The notes under the pieces: model-generated
The model's database searches: none
What the model was told of the DNA's origin: nothing
What the model saw: the letters and a program-made list of their open reading frames with translations, nothing else
Program-made: the position numbers and the translations under genes
Origin: AWTP1-13 sp044868325
GTDB lineage: Bacteria; Pseudomonadota; Alphaproteobacteria; Rhizobiales; Hyphomicrobiaceae
Assembly (NCBI GenBank): GCA_044868325.1
Contig: JBIOWI010000167.1
Coordinates: forward strand, 1-14,420
Direction of reading: 5' to 3'
DNA: 14,420 nt
Shown: one piece after another, positions 1 through 7,005 of the stretch
How the letters are laid out: each line of letters starts with the position of its first letter
How positions within the stretch are numbered: the stretch's first letter is position 1

Positions 1-763
1 GCTGGGAGGGGTTGCCCCAGCAGGTGTGGCACCACACCTCGGTCTTGGCCCTGAGCCCCCTGACGGTGCGGTTGAAGACCTCGACGCTGAAGGCCGGGTT
101 GATCACCTCGTCGACGATGTTGCGCACGGCGAGCAGGTGGATCTGCGGCTCCTCGAACTGGATCGCCGGGCAGCCGGCGTCGGCCAGCTCGTGCAGCTCC
201 TCGTTCAGGGCGTCGGCGACGGCGAGGATGCGGTCCTTGACGCTCGGGTAGTGGTGGTCGGCAACGGCGAAGGCAACGAGCTCGGGGCCGATGGTGCCGA
301 ACTTGACCGGCTTGTCGGTCATGCGCTGCGCGGTCTTGAACATCGCCGCATACTGCAGGTCGCCGCGGCCGACCGGCCCGACGATGCTCGGCATCACGCG
401 GGCCTCCAGGTAGTCGTGCAGGATGTGGCCGGGCGGGAAGGCGAGGCCGCCCTTGCCGGCCAGCGCCGGGCGCGGGTTGCTGTGGTCGAAGCCCTTCATG
501 TGGCGCGTCGGATAGTTGGTCCAGCTCTGGCCGCCGACGTCCTGGTCGAAGTGGGCGTCGCCGTCGGTGACGATGTCGAGGCCGGCGCTCTCCTGCTCGT
601 GGAGGTAGACCGCAACCGTATCGGTATACTGCTCGCGGTAGGCCGAGCTCACCATCGCCTCCATGAACGAGCGCCGGCCGAGATTCTCCGTGTACCAGCT
701 CGGGCGCGGGAGCGACCCGGTGATGGTGGTCGGCAGCTTGATGTCCTTGGTCGCACGCAGCAT
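1..763 (-). CDS. MetE C-terminal-like (cobalamin-independent methionine synthase family) methyltransferase, 3' end outside window
   Basis: The 254 visible codons begin ATG at 763, preceded on the minus strand by a strong purine-rich ribosome site (GGAGGAGGAGG at 771-781). The protein opens with TGSLPRPSW (residues 15-23), typical of the short COG0620 proteins that resemble the C-terminal barrel of MetE. It has QFEEP (202-206), equivalent to the conserved DEP/EEP strand, and HTC (246-248), matching the His-x-Cys zinc ligands of MetE; the downstream ligands lie beyond the edge. Known members of the wider family move a methyl group from methyl-tetrahydrofolate to homocysteine, with zinc binding the thiol. 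Short stand-alone homologues often have unknown acceptors, so the substrate here is open. It is probably the last visible gene of the minus-strand operon, but a 239-bp gap with a large hairpin separates it from the dehydrogenase upstream. It is incomplete only because the window ends. Confidence 0.88.
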   Translation of the reverse strand, partial: MLRATKDIKLPTTITGSLPRPSWYTENLGRRSFMEAMVSSAYREQYTDTVAVYLHEQESAGLDIVTDGDAHFDQDVGGQSWTNYPTRHMKGFDHSNPRPALAGKGGLAFPPGHILHDYLEARVMPSIVGPVGRGDLQYAAMFKTAQRMTDKPVKFGTIGPELVAFAVADHHYPSVKDRILAVADALNEELHELADAGCPAIQFEEPQIHLLAVRNIVDEVINPAFSVEVFNRTVRGLRAKTEVWCHTCWGNPSQ

Positions 764-863
764 GGCTGGTCCTCCTCCTCCGGCGTCGACGGCGTCTTCC
801 GAGCGATTCTCTCGAAGCAAAGCATGGCAGCCCCGATCCGCTCCGCCGTCACGATAGCATCCG

Positions 864-953
864 GGCAATGAGGCAGTAGGGCAATACGGCAATAGGGCAA
901 TTGGAATTCAGCTCAATCGTCGACTGCCCTATTGCCTTACTGCCTTATTGCCT
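864..953. repeat. Hairpin of in-register 8-nt repeats (element 1)
   Basis: The left arm is five contiguous octamers (GGCAATGA, GGCAGTAG, GGCAATAC, GGCAATAG, GGCAATTG; 864-903). The right arm is four octamers of the complementary pattern (GACTGCCC, TATTGCCT, TACTGCCT, TATTGCCT; 922-953). Positions 872-903 can pair with 921-952 with a handful of mismatches, leaving a 17-nt loop at 904-920. GGCAATAG (888-895) pairs perfectly with 929-936. It occupies the gap between the dehydrogenase and the MetE-like gene and could form in their transcript. No coding function is apparent. The rest of 764-1002 shows nothing else recognisable. Confidence 0.85.
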
Positions 954-1002
954 TTGGGACGCTTATGGGCTGCCGCCCACATCGGGAAGGCGAGCAGCGC
1001 TC

Positions 1003-1884
1003 TCACGCGAGCCCGCTGGCGCGGGCCTGCTCGCGCGCCATGACGGCCCAGTCGCAGCCGCCGTCGCCGTGGGCGACGGCGCCGACGAGACGGTCGCGCC
1101 AGACGTTGCCGCTCGGCAGCGGCACGCCGGCCGCCTCGCCGGCGGCCAGCGCCAGGTTGGCATCCTTGAGCCCGAGCACGGCCATCTGGCCGACCGTCTC
1201 GTAGGCCTCGTCCACGATGATCTTGCCGTAGACCTTGTAGGCGGGGGCGCTGAACAGGCCGTCGGTCATCACATCGTAGAACACCTGCGGGACGACACCG
1301 TACTTGCGGATGAGCGAGAAGCCCTCGCCCATCGCCTCGATGGCGCAGCCGAGCACGAAGTTGTTGGCGATCTTGATGGCGGCGGCCGCTGCCGGATCGG
1401 CTCCCGCCTCGAACACGCGCCGGGCCATCGCCTCGATCAGCGGCCGGCAGCGGGCGAGCGCCTCCGGCGGGCCGCCGACCACGATGCCGGCCTGGCCGGA
1501 GCTCACCGCCTCAGGCCGGCCCAGCATCGGCGAGGCGACCATGATCTGCCCGGCCTTGGCATGGGCCGCACCGATCCTGCGCACGAGATGCACGCCGTGG
1601 GTGCCGGCGCAGATGTGCACGCATCCGGCCGGGAGCGACTGCAGGAGGCCGCCGCTCCGCTGGGCCACCTCCTCCAGCGCGGCGTCGTCGGCCAGCATGG
1701 TGACGACGGCCTCGCCGTAGCGCGCGGCCTCCGCCATCGAGCCCACGACCTTGGCGCCAGCCTCGGCCAGCGCCCGCGCCTTCTCGGGCGTGCGGTTGTA
1801 GACGGCCACATCGTGCCCGGCCTCGCACAGGCGGCGGGCCATGGCGCTGCCCATGCGCCCCAGCCCGATGAACCCAACCTTCAT
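1003..1884 (-). CDS. NAD(P)-dependent oxidoreductase, 3-hydroxyisobutyrate dehydrogenase / beta-hydroxyacid dehydrogenase family
   Basis: This 293-residue protein has the family's usual length. A Rossmann glycine motif (GLGRMG, 7-12) opens it, NR at 30-31 follows the second strand, and the all-alpha C-terminal domain begins with K171-x3-N175 (KIANN), the catalytic lysine/asparagine pair of beta-hydroxyacid dehydrogenases. The usual DAPVSGG substrate loop is replaced by ASPMLGRPEA (117-126), a variant of less characterised subgroups, so 3-hydroxyisobutyrate, tartronate semialdehyde or 6-phosphogluconate should not be assumed as substrate. The ATG at 1884 has an AGGAG ribosome site about 6 bases upstream. 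The gene starts 18 bp after the stop of the EboE-like gene, so the two are very likely co-transcribed. The inferred job is oxidation or reduction of an intermediate of the same pathway. Confidence 0.9.
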   Translation of the reverse strand: MKVGFIGLGRMGSAMARRLCEAGHDVAVYNRTPEKARALAEAGAKVVGSMAEAARYGEAVVTMLADDAALEEVAQRSGGLLQSLPAGCVHICAGTHGVHLVRRIGAAHAKAGQIMVASPMLGRPEAVSSGQAGIVVGGPPEALARCRPLIEAMARRVFEAGADPAAAAAIKIANNFVLGCAIEAMGEGFSLIRKYGVVPQVFYDVMTDGLFSAPAYKVYGKIIVDEAYETVGQMAVLGLKDANLALAAGEAAGVPLPSGNVWRDRLVGAVAHGDGGCDWAVMAREQARASGLA

Positions 1885-1902
1885 GACAGCTCCTGCTGGC
1901 TT

Positions 1903-3099
1903 CTAGGCAAGCTGGCCGCGCACCCACTCGAGCTCGCGACAGACATAGTCGACGATGTCGCCGGTCTTGAGATGGGAGGGCAGCACGTCCCAGGTGTAGG
2001 TCTCGATCTCGAGCTGACGGGACAGCGGCCTGGCCTTGTGGAACCGCAAGGCGTCCTCGATCGCGAACCGCGTGGTGCGGAAGGGACCAAGATCGTCCAG
2101 GAAGACCGGCACGTGGAAGTGGGTGCGCCACTCGCGCGGACCCGGGTCCTTGTCCCAGGCTGCGAACGCATCCTCCAGGTTGAGGAAGCGGGTGAGCTTG
2201 CCGTCCTTCTTCTCAATCGTCTGGGTAAGGTAGATCGTATCGGCGTAGCGTCTCAGCGTATCGACGATGTCCTGCGTCACCTGGGGCACGTGCAGCGCTG
2301 CGGCCTCCTGCAGCTTGAAGATCGGGATGCCGGCATCGACCAGCTTCTGCAGCGACTCGGAGATGTTCTCGTACTCGACCGCCTGGTGGCAGATGTCGAA
2401 CACCACGCCGACATGGCGGCGCAGCGCCACATGCGCCTCCGAGATCGGCATCTGCGCCAGCTTGGCAAGCTTGGCAGCGGCCTCGCCGGAATAGAGGTGC
2501 TTGCTGAAGTATTCTACCGTCTCGTCGGTGGTCTCCAGGAAGCAGTAGGGCTCGGGCTCCAGCGCCAGCGTGACGGTGCGTCCGGTGCGGGCCTCCAGCG
2601 CTACCAGATGCGCCGCCACCCGCAGCACGTGGTCGGTGTAGCTCGCCACTACCTCCTCGCCCGTCACGCGCGGCTTGAAGCCGAGCGGCGCGCTCTGGAT
2701 CGAGGGCGAGATGTCGGCCGGCACCACGTCCGCCAGCACGTCGGCGACGTTCATGGTGTAGCGCGTGCGCTCCTCGGAGCGCCAGTCGGGCTCGTAGACC
2801 TGCTCCTTCACGCGCGTGCCCTTGAACGGCCCGTAGGGGAAGGCGTTCACGGTATAGAGGTACATGCCGTTGTCGCCGAGGAACCTCTTGAGCTTGTCGC
2901 GCTCGGCGGCGCTGTTGACGAGGGTGGCGGCCGAGCTCGCCGACAACCGGAGCGACACGCCGAACCGTTCGTTGCGCGCCACCCGCTCCTTCACCTTGGG
3001 CACGTAGGTGGTGAGGCTCTGCCACATCTGCTCCCAATCGTCGCCGGGATGCACGAGGGTCGAGTAGGTGAGGTGGCCGAGGCCGTTGCCGATATCCAT
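1903..3099 (-). CDS. eboE: EboE-like metabolite traffic / sugar-phosphate-isomerase-fold TIM-barrel protein
   Basis: The 398-residue protein resembles EboE from end to end: HLTYSTLVHPGDDW (9-22), FGVSLRLSA (46-54), NAFPYGPFKGTRVKE (85-99), LALEPEPYCFLET (178-190), FDICHQAVEYEN (234-245), HFHVP (327-331) and LEIETYTWDVLP (363-374). The Glu181/183, Asp235, His238, His328 and Glu364/366 positions look like the metal-binding set of xylose-isomerase-like barrels; this is inferred from the fold. In ebo clusters EboE is linked to export of a metabolite precursor, with unknown biochemistry. Here the other ebo genes (the UbiA-type EboC, the 3-dehydroquinate-synthase-like EboD) are absent and the neighbours are dehydrogenases. 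I chose ATG 3099 over the ORF opening at 3282 because family similarity begins at MDIGNG and the longer reading overlaps the upstream gene. The ribosome site (GGAAAG..AGGG) is moderate. Confidence 0.87.
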   Translation of the reverse strand: MDIGNGLGHLTYSTLVHPGDDWEQMWQSLTTYVPKVKERVARNERFGVSLRLSASSAATLVNSAAERDKLKRFLGDNGMYLYTVNAFPYGPFKGTRVKEQVYEPDWRSEERTRYTMNVADVLADVVPADISPSIQSAPLGFKPRVTGEEVVASYTDHVLRVAAHLVALEARTGRTVTLALEPEPYCFLETTDETVEYFSKHLYSGEAAAKLAKLAQMPISEAHVALRRHVGVVFDICHQAVEYENISESLQKLVDAGIPIFKLQEAAALHVPQVTQDIVDTLRRYADTIYLTQTIEKKDGKLTRFLNLEDAFAAWDKDPGPREWRTHFHVPVFLDDLGPFRTTRFAIEDALRFHKARPLSRQLEIETYTWDVLPSHLKTGDIVDYVCRELEWVRGQLA

Positions 3100-3151
3100 G
3101 TCCCTGCTTTCCGTTCGAGATTGCCCCTTGAGATTACCCCCTGGGGGCGCG

Positions 3152-4174
3152 TCAGGCGACGCGCTCGACCTGCATCGCTGCCGCCGAGCGGATGATGGCC
3201 TCGGTGACGGCGGCGCCGTGGACCATCTGATCGAGCGGGATCGGGTACGCCAGCCCGCCCGCAGCCGCCTTGGCGAAAGCATCGAGCGCGGCGCGCGACA
3301 CGTCGACGGCGGCGGCCTGCCAGATTCGCGCCTCGCCCTTCACCGGCTGGAACCGGCAGGTGCCGAACAGGCGCGTGCGCCGCTCGTCCGACGAGGCGCC
3401 GGCGACATGCGTGACGCCTTCGAGCCGCACCCAGCCCTTCGAGCCGAACACCTGGAAGCTGAAGCCCGGCCCGGTCGCAGTCATGGTGCCGAGATAGCCC
3501 GACATGCCGCCCTTCATGCGGAACAGGATCGAGGTGGTGTCGTCGGACTCGATCTCGACCACACGCTTGAAGCTCTGGCAGAAGACGTGGTCGATCTCCC
3601 CGCACAGGTCGATCATGCCGTCGACGGCGTGCACGCCCATCGGCGTGAGGCCGCCGCAGGGCGTCTCGTCGCTGTGCGCGCGCCAATGCTCCGGCTTGAG
3701 GAACAGCGCGTTGGGGAACGTCATCGTCGCCTCGACGTGCAGGACGGTGCCGAGCTCGCCCGAGCGCACCTGCTCGCGCAGCCTGGTCATCTCCGGATGG
3801 AAGCGGCGGTTGTAGCCGAGCCCGAGGGTGACGCCGGCCTGGCGCACCGCGGCCACTGCAGCCTCCGCGTCCCGCTTCGTCAGCGTGAACGGCTTCTCGC
3901 AGAACACGTGCTTGCCGGCCTTGGCCGCAGCGATCACCTGCGCGGCGTGCATCGAATGCGGCGTGGCGAGCACCACGGCGTCGATGCCGCCATCGGCGAG
4001 CAGGGCCTCGTAGCTCGGGGCCAGCCGCAGCCCCTTGGCCTTGGCGAAGGCCTCGATCTCTGGCGAGACCGTGCGGGTGGCGCCGGCGACGAACCGGATC
4101 GCGTCGCTCGCCTCGGCCGCCTCCACCAGCGTCCTGCCCCACCAGCCGAGCCCGACAATCGCCGCCCTGAGCAC
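3152..4174 (-). CDS. Gfo/Idh/MocA-family NAD(P)-dependent oxidoreductase
   Basis: The 340-residue protein has the two domains of this family. The N-terminal Rossmann fold carries VGLGWWG (7-13), and EKP (93-95) is the conserved lysine-containing motif near the nicotinamide. The C-terminal alpha/beta domain has GGLTPMGVHAVD (174-185), matching the GG-x-x-x-D/M-x-G-x-H-x-x-D motif with the catalytic-type histidine at 182. Such enzymes oxidise or reduce sugars, inositols and related compounds; the exact substrate cannot be read. I chose GTG 4174 because GGGAGGGAG lies directly upstream with good spacing and the family's N terminus (LRAAIVGLG) begins there. The frame stays open to 4639, but that extension has no family similarity. 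It appears to be the first gene of the operon and ends 52 bp before the EboE-like gene. Confidence 0.9.
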   Translation of the reverse strand: MLRAAIVGLGWWGRTLVEAAEASDAIRFVAGATRTVSPEIEAFAKAKGLRLAPSYEALLADGGIDAVVLATPHSMHAAQVIAAAKAGKHVFCEKPFTLTKRDAEAAVAAVRQAGVTLGLGYNRRFHPEMTRLREQVRSGELGTVLHVEATMTFPNALFLKPEHWRAHSDETPCGGLTPMGVHAVDGMIDLCGEIDHVFCQSFKRVVEIESDDTTSILFRMKGGMSGYLGTMTATGPGFSFQVFGSKGWVRLEGVTHVAGASSDERRTRLFGTCRFQPVKGEARIWQAAAVDVSRAALDAFAKAAAGGLAYPIPLDQMVHGAAVTEAIIRSAAAMQVERVA

Positions 4175-4242
4175 GTCTCCCTCCCGGTCATGTGTCCTGG
4201 GCGTTCCGCACGGCTGCCCCGCACTTCGCCCGACGCGAGTAC

Positions 4243-4270
4243 AGGATAGTCCGGTCGGCCGATAGTCCAA
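4243..4270 (-). promoter_or_regulatory. Candidate sigma70-type promoter of the dehydrogenase/eboE operon, with direct repeat
   Basis: On the minus strand TTGGAC (4270-4265) and TATCCT (4248-4243) are separated by 16 bp, about 70 bases before the GTG of the first operon gene. Both boxes lie in an exact direct repeat, GATAGTCC at 4245-4252 and 4261-4268 on the plus strand (16-bp period, about one and a half helical turns), so the site may also be an operator. The match to consensus is only partial. Confidence 0.33.
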
Positions 4271-4449
4271 AGCATGAGGCGCGCATCCATGAGTTGCGGA
4301 CTCCGCATCCGCTTCGCCGGAGATGGCGCCCGCTCTGGTCAGGACGATGAGGATCGAATGTGCATCGTTACGGCACCGACTGCAAGCCGCCCGCGGCATC
4401 GACCCTGGCGGTCTGCCCGGCGCCTCGGGCCGACCGGCCGTTCTTGGCG

Positions 4450-4473
4450 TGTGCCGCTCCTTGTCGCGGCACA
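4450..4473. other. Perfect 8-bp hairpin
   Basis: TGTGCCGC (4450-4457) and GCGGCACA (4466-4473) are perfect inverted repeats around an 8-nt loop. No T-run follows on either strand, so a simple terminator is unlikely. The role is unknown. Confidence 0.45.
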
Positions 4474-4573
4474 TGGACCGTTGGTGGGATCTGTCCCCGC
4501 TGAACGGCGGCGCTCGGCCAACCTGCTCGCGCCGCGAGATCGGGGCCGATCCGGCACGGAGCGATGCGGCGTA

Positions 4574-4595
4574 GGGCTGCGGCCTGGCGCAGCCC
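4574..4595. other. Perfect 8-bp hairpin upstream of comEC
   Basis: GGGCTGCG (4574-4581) and CGCAGCCC (4588-4595) pair perfectly around a 6-nt loop and are followed by ATCTTTGG on the plus strand. It lies about 100 bp upstream of the comEC start and could be a weak terminator or part of a leader RNA. The sequence does not decide between these. Confidence 0.4.
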
Positions 4596-4694
4596 ATCTT
4601 TGGTCCTTGCCCTCCGCACGTTCCGTGTGCTGGACTCATTCCTCAGACGGCCGCTATTCAGCGTCGGCCGCCTCGGGATGGGGGCAACACAGGC

Positions 4695-6992
4695 ATGACG
4701 CAGGTAGGCGGCGGAGCCGGGGTCTGGCCGTTCGGCGCCCGCCGCAACGCGCCTGCGGGCACGGCGGTGGGCCAGTTCCTCGCCGCAATCGCCCGCCAGC
4801 TGGAAGCCGAGCAGGACCGCTGGTTCCTGTGGCTGCCGGTGCTGTTCGGCGCCGGCATCGCGCTCTACTTCGCCCTGCCCGCCGAGCCGCATGCGCTGGT
4901 CGCGCTGATGCCGGCGCTGGCCGCGCTGGCGCTGCACCTCGCCGGACCACGCACCGGCCTCGGCGGCCTCGTCACGGCCGCGCTGCTCGCCATCGCCCTC
5001 GGCATCGCCGCCGCAAAGCTGCGCACCGAGTTCGTGCGGGCGCCCGTGTTCCAGAGCCCATCGCATGGCCCAGTCCATAACCAAGTGCAGGGCCCAATGC
5101 AGGACCCAGTGCATGGCCCAGTGCACGGCCATGCGCGCGCCCTTGACGTCTACGGCCACGTCGAGCTGGTCGAGCCACGCACTGGCAAGGGCCAGCGCCT
5201 CACCATCCGCGTCACCGCCCTGGAAAGGCACGAGGCGCACGCCTGGCCGGCGCGCGTGCGCATCGTCACCCGCGCCGAGAACATGGGCCTCCAGCCCGGC
5301 GACGCCGTGCGCCTCAGGGCCACGCTGAACCCGCCGCCGGGGCCGTCCCTGCCCGGCGACTACGACTTCGCCCGCGCCGCCTGGTTCCTGCGGCTCGGCG
5401 CCGTCGGCGCCGCCGAGGCCGCCGCCGAGGTCATGGCCGATGCGCCCGCCCCGCCGCTGGCGCTGAGGCTCGCGGCAGCCGTCGCCCGCGTGCGCCAGGC
5501 CATCGGCGCGCGCATCCTGGCGGCCCTGCCCGGCGAGACCGGGGCCATCGCCAACGCGCTCGTCACTGGCGAGCGCGGCGGCATCTCGGAGGCCACCAAC
5601 CAGGCGTTCCGCGACTCCGGGCTGTTCCACATCCTCTCCATCTCCGGGTTGCATATGGTCATCATGGCCGGCGCGGTGTTCCTCTCCATCCGTGTCGCGC
5701 TGGCCGCCATCCCGGCGATCGCGCTGCGCTACCCGATAAAAAAGTGGGCCGCGGCGGGCGCCATGCTGGGCGCCTTCGGCTATCTCCTGATCTCGGGCGC
5801 CGCCTTCGCCACCGTGCGCAGCTACATCATGATCTCCATCATGTTCCTGGCGGTGCTGCTCGACCGCCCGGCCATCGCGCTCCGCAATGTGGCGCTGGCG
5901 GCGCTCGCCATCCTGGTCCTGTGGCCCGAGAGCCTGCTCGACCCCGGCTTCCAGATGTCGTTCGCCGCCGTGGTGGCGCTGGTCTCCACCTACGAATGGC
6001 TGCGCCTGCGCAAAATCGGCAGCGGCGGCGACGGGACGCGGGGCGGCTGGCTCGGCGCGGCGCTCCTCTTCCTCGGCGGCATTCTCACCACGACGCTGGT
6101 GGCAAGCCTCGCCGTGGCCCCGTTCGGCATCTATCATTTCCACAACACCCAGCAGTTTGCGATGCTGGCCAACCTCCTCGCCATCCCGATCTGCAACCTC
6201 GTGGTGATGCCCGCGGCGCTGGCCGCCGTGGTGGCCATGCCGTTCGGGCTGGAAGCCGGACCGCTTTGGTTGATGGGCCTCGGCATCGACGCCATGGTGT
6301 GGTGCGCCCACGCCGTCGCCGAGCTACCCGGCGCCATCGGCCGCGTGCCGGCGATCCCGACGCTGGCCTTCGCCCTCATCGTCGTGGGCGGCCTGTGGGG
6401 CGCGTTGTGGGGCACACACTGGCGGCTCCTCGGCGTGCTGCCGATCGCCCTCGGCCTGATGCTGACGCCCAGCGGACAGCGCCCGGATGTCCTGATCGGC
6501 CGCAACGCCGGCCTCATCGCGGTGCGCGGCGCCGACGGCAGGCTCTCCGCCCTCGCCGGCCGCGGCTCCAGCTACGAGCTGGCGCGCTGGCTGGAGCACG
6601 ACGGCGACGCCCGTCCACCCGCCGAGGCCGCCAAGGCCTCCGCATTCCACTGCGACCGGACGGGTTGCATCGCGCACGTCAAGGGCATGCGGCTAGCAGT
6701 GGCCAGATCGGGGGCGGCCTTGCGCGACGACTGCGCGATGGCCGCGATCCTCGTCGTTGCGTTCCCCAAGCCAGCCCATTGCCGCCCGTCGGGACCGGTC
6801 ATCGACACCGGCGACCTCGCCACCCGCGGTGCCCACGCTCTCACCATCGAGGACGGCAAGGTCCGCATCGAGACCGTCGCCGATGCCCGTGGCGACCGAC
6901 CGTGGTCCGCTCGGGTCGCCGACGGCATCGCGCCGGCGATGTCCGATTTGGACGGGGACGACCAGCTGCACCGCAGACGCCGCAACCGCTGA
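4695..6992 (+). CDS. comEC: ComEC/Rec2-family DNA-uptake channel protein, without a beta-lactamase tail
   Basis: The 765-residue polytopic inner-membrane protein is expected to pass one DNA strand into the cytoplasm during natural transformation. N-terminal hydrophobic segments (about 43-110) are followed by an OB-like soluble domain (about 150-245). The Competence core (about 265-600) carries FRDSGLFHILSISGLHM (305-321), the family's best-known motif, then ATVRSY (372-377) and several membrane helices. The C-terminal part (about 600-745) has CDRTGC (653-658) and GAHAL (712-716), as in alphaproteobacterial homologues, but no HxHxDH motif, so the nuclease-like metallo-beta-lactamase domain of longer ComEC proteins is missing. 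Between the first membrane segments and the OB domain sits a tetrapeptide repeat (125-144). ATG 4695 has only a loose G-rich ribosome site. The 3' end converges on the ABC-F gene with a 13-bp gap. Confidence 0.93.
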   Translation: MTQVGGGAGVWPFGARRNAPAGTAVGQFLAAIARQLEAEQDRWFLWLPVLFGAGIALYFALPAEPHALVALMPALAALALHLAGPRTGLGGLVTAALLAIALGIAAAKLRTEFVRAPVFQSPSHGPVHNQVQGPMQDPVHGPVHGHARALDVYGHVELVEPRTGKGQRLTIRVTALERHEAHAWPARVRIVTRAENMGLQPGDAVRLRATLNPPPGPSLPGDYDFARAAWFLRLGAVGAAEAAAEVMADAPAPPLALRLAAAVARVRQAIGARILAALPGETGAIANALVTGERGGISEATNQAFRDSGLFHILSISGLHMVIMAGAVFLSIRVALAAIPAIALRYPIKKWAAAGAMLGAFGYLLISGAAFATVRSYIMISIMFLAVLLDRPAIALRNVALAALAILVLWPESLLDPGFQMSFAAVVALVSTYEWLRLRKIGSGGDGTRGGWLGAALLFLGGILTTTLVASLAVAPFGIYHFHNTQQFAMLANLLAIPICNLVVMPAALAAVVAMPFGLEAGPLWLMGLGIDAMVWCAHAVAELPGAIGRVPAIPTLAFALIVVGGLWGALWGTHWRLLGVLPIALGLMLTPSGQRPDVLIGRNAGLIAVRGADGRLSALAGRGSSYELARWLEHDGDARPPAEAAKASAFHCDRTGCIAHVKGMRLAVARSGAALRDDCAMAAILVVAFPKPAHCRPSGPVIDTGDLATRGAHALTIEDGKVRIETVADARGDRPWSARVADGIAPAMSDLDGDDQLHRRRRNR
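5067..5126 (+). repeat. Five-unit degenerate 12-nt tandem repeat inside comEC
   Basis: The units are GGCCCAGTCCAT, AACCAAGTGCAG, GGCCCAATGCAG, GACCCAGTGCAT and GGCCCAGTGCAC, contiguous and in frame. They encode GPVH, NQVQ, GPMQ, DPVH and GPVH (residues 125-144) between the N-terminal membrane segments and the OB-like domain. The unit length (four codons) allows copy-number change without frameshift. It probably arose by local slippage in a tolerant linker. Confidence 0.85.
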
Positions 6993-7005
6993 CAGAGGCG
7001 GCCGG

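Larger units (their letters stand above)
4175..4694. other. 520-bp intergenic region between the operon and comEC
   Basis: No convincing gene is visible. Several frames are open, as expected at this GC content, but none has a recognisable motif or a well-placed ribosome site; the 83-residue plus-strand frame at 4323 has GGAG touching its ATG. The region holds the candidate operon promoter (4243-4270) and two perfect 8-bp-arm hairpins (4450-4473 and 4574-4595). The comEC promoter should be here but I cannot pick it out. A structured RNA or remains of degraded repeats are possible. Confidence 0.5.

Noticed and set aside
864..953. CRISPR-like array
   Set aside because: The units are contiguous octamers without spacers and face an inverse array, so this is a palindrome of short repeats, not repeat-spacer DNA.
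901..3195. A 764-residue open frame on the plus strand
   Set aside because: It is antisense to the dehydrogenase and EboE-like genes, has no family motifs, and is rich in Arg/Gly/His/Ala as expected of GC-rich shadow frames.
3100..3282. N-terminal extension of the EboE-like gene to 3282
   Set aside because: The extension runs into the upstream dehydrogenase and has no family similarity; MDIGNG at 3099 matches the family N terminus.
4323..4574. An 83-residue plus-strand frame in the large gap
   Set aside because: GGAG touches the ATG, there is no similarity I can recognise, and overlapping frames are equally open.
4368..6311. A 647-residue minus-strand frame with GHALGPALG-like repeats
   Set aside because: It is antisense to comEC; the apparent repeats are the reverse reading of the 12-nt tandem repeat.
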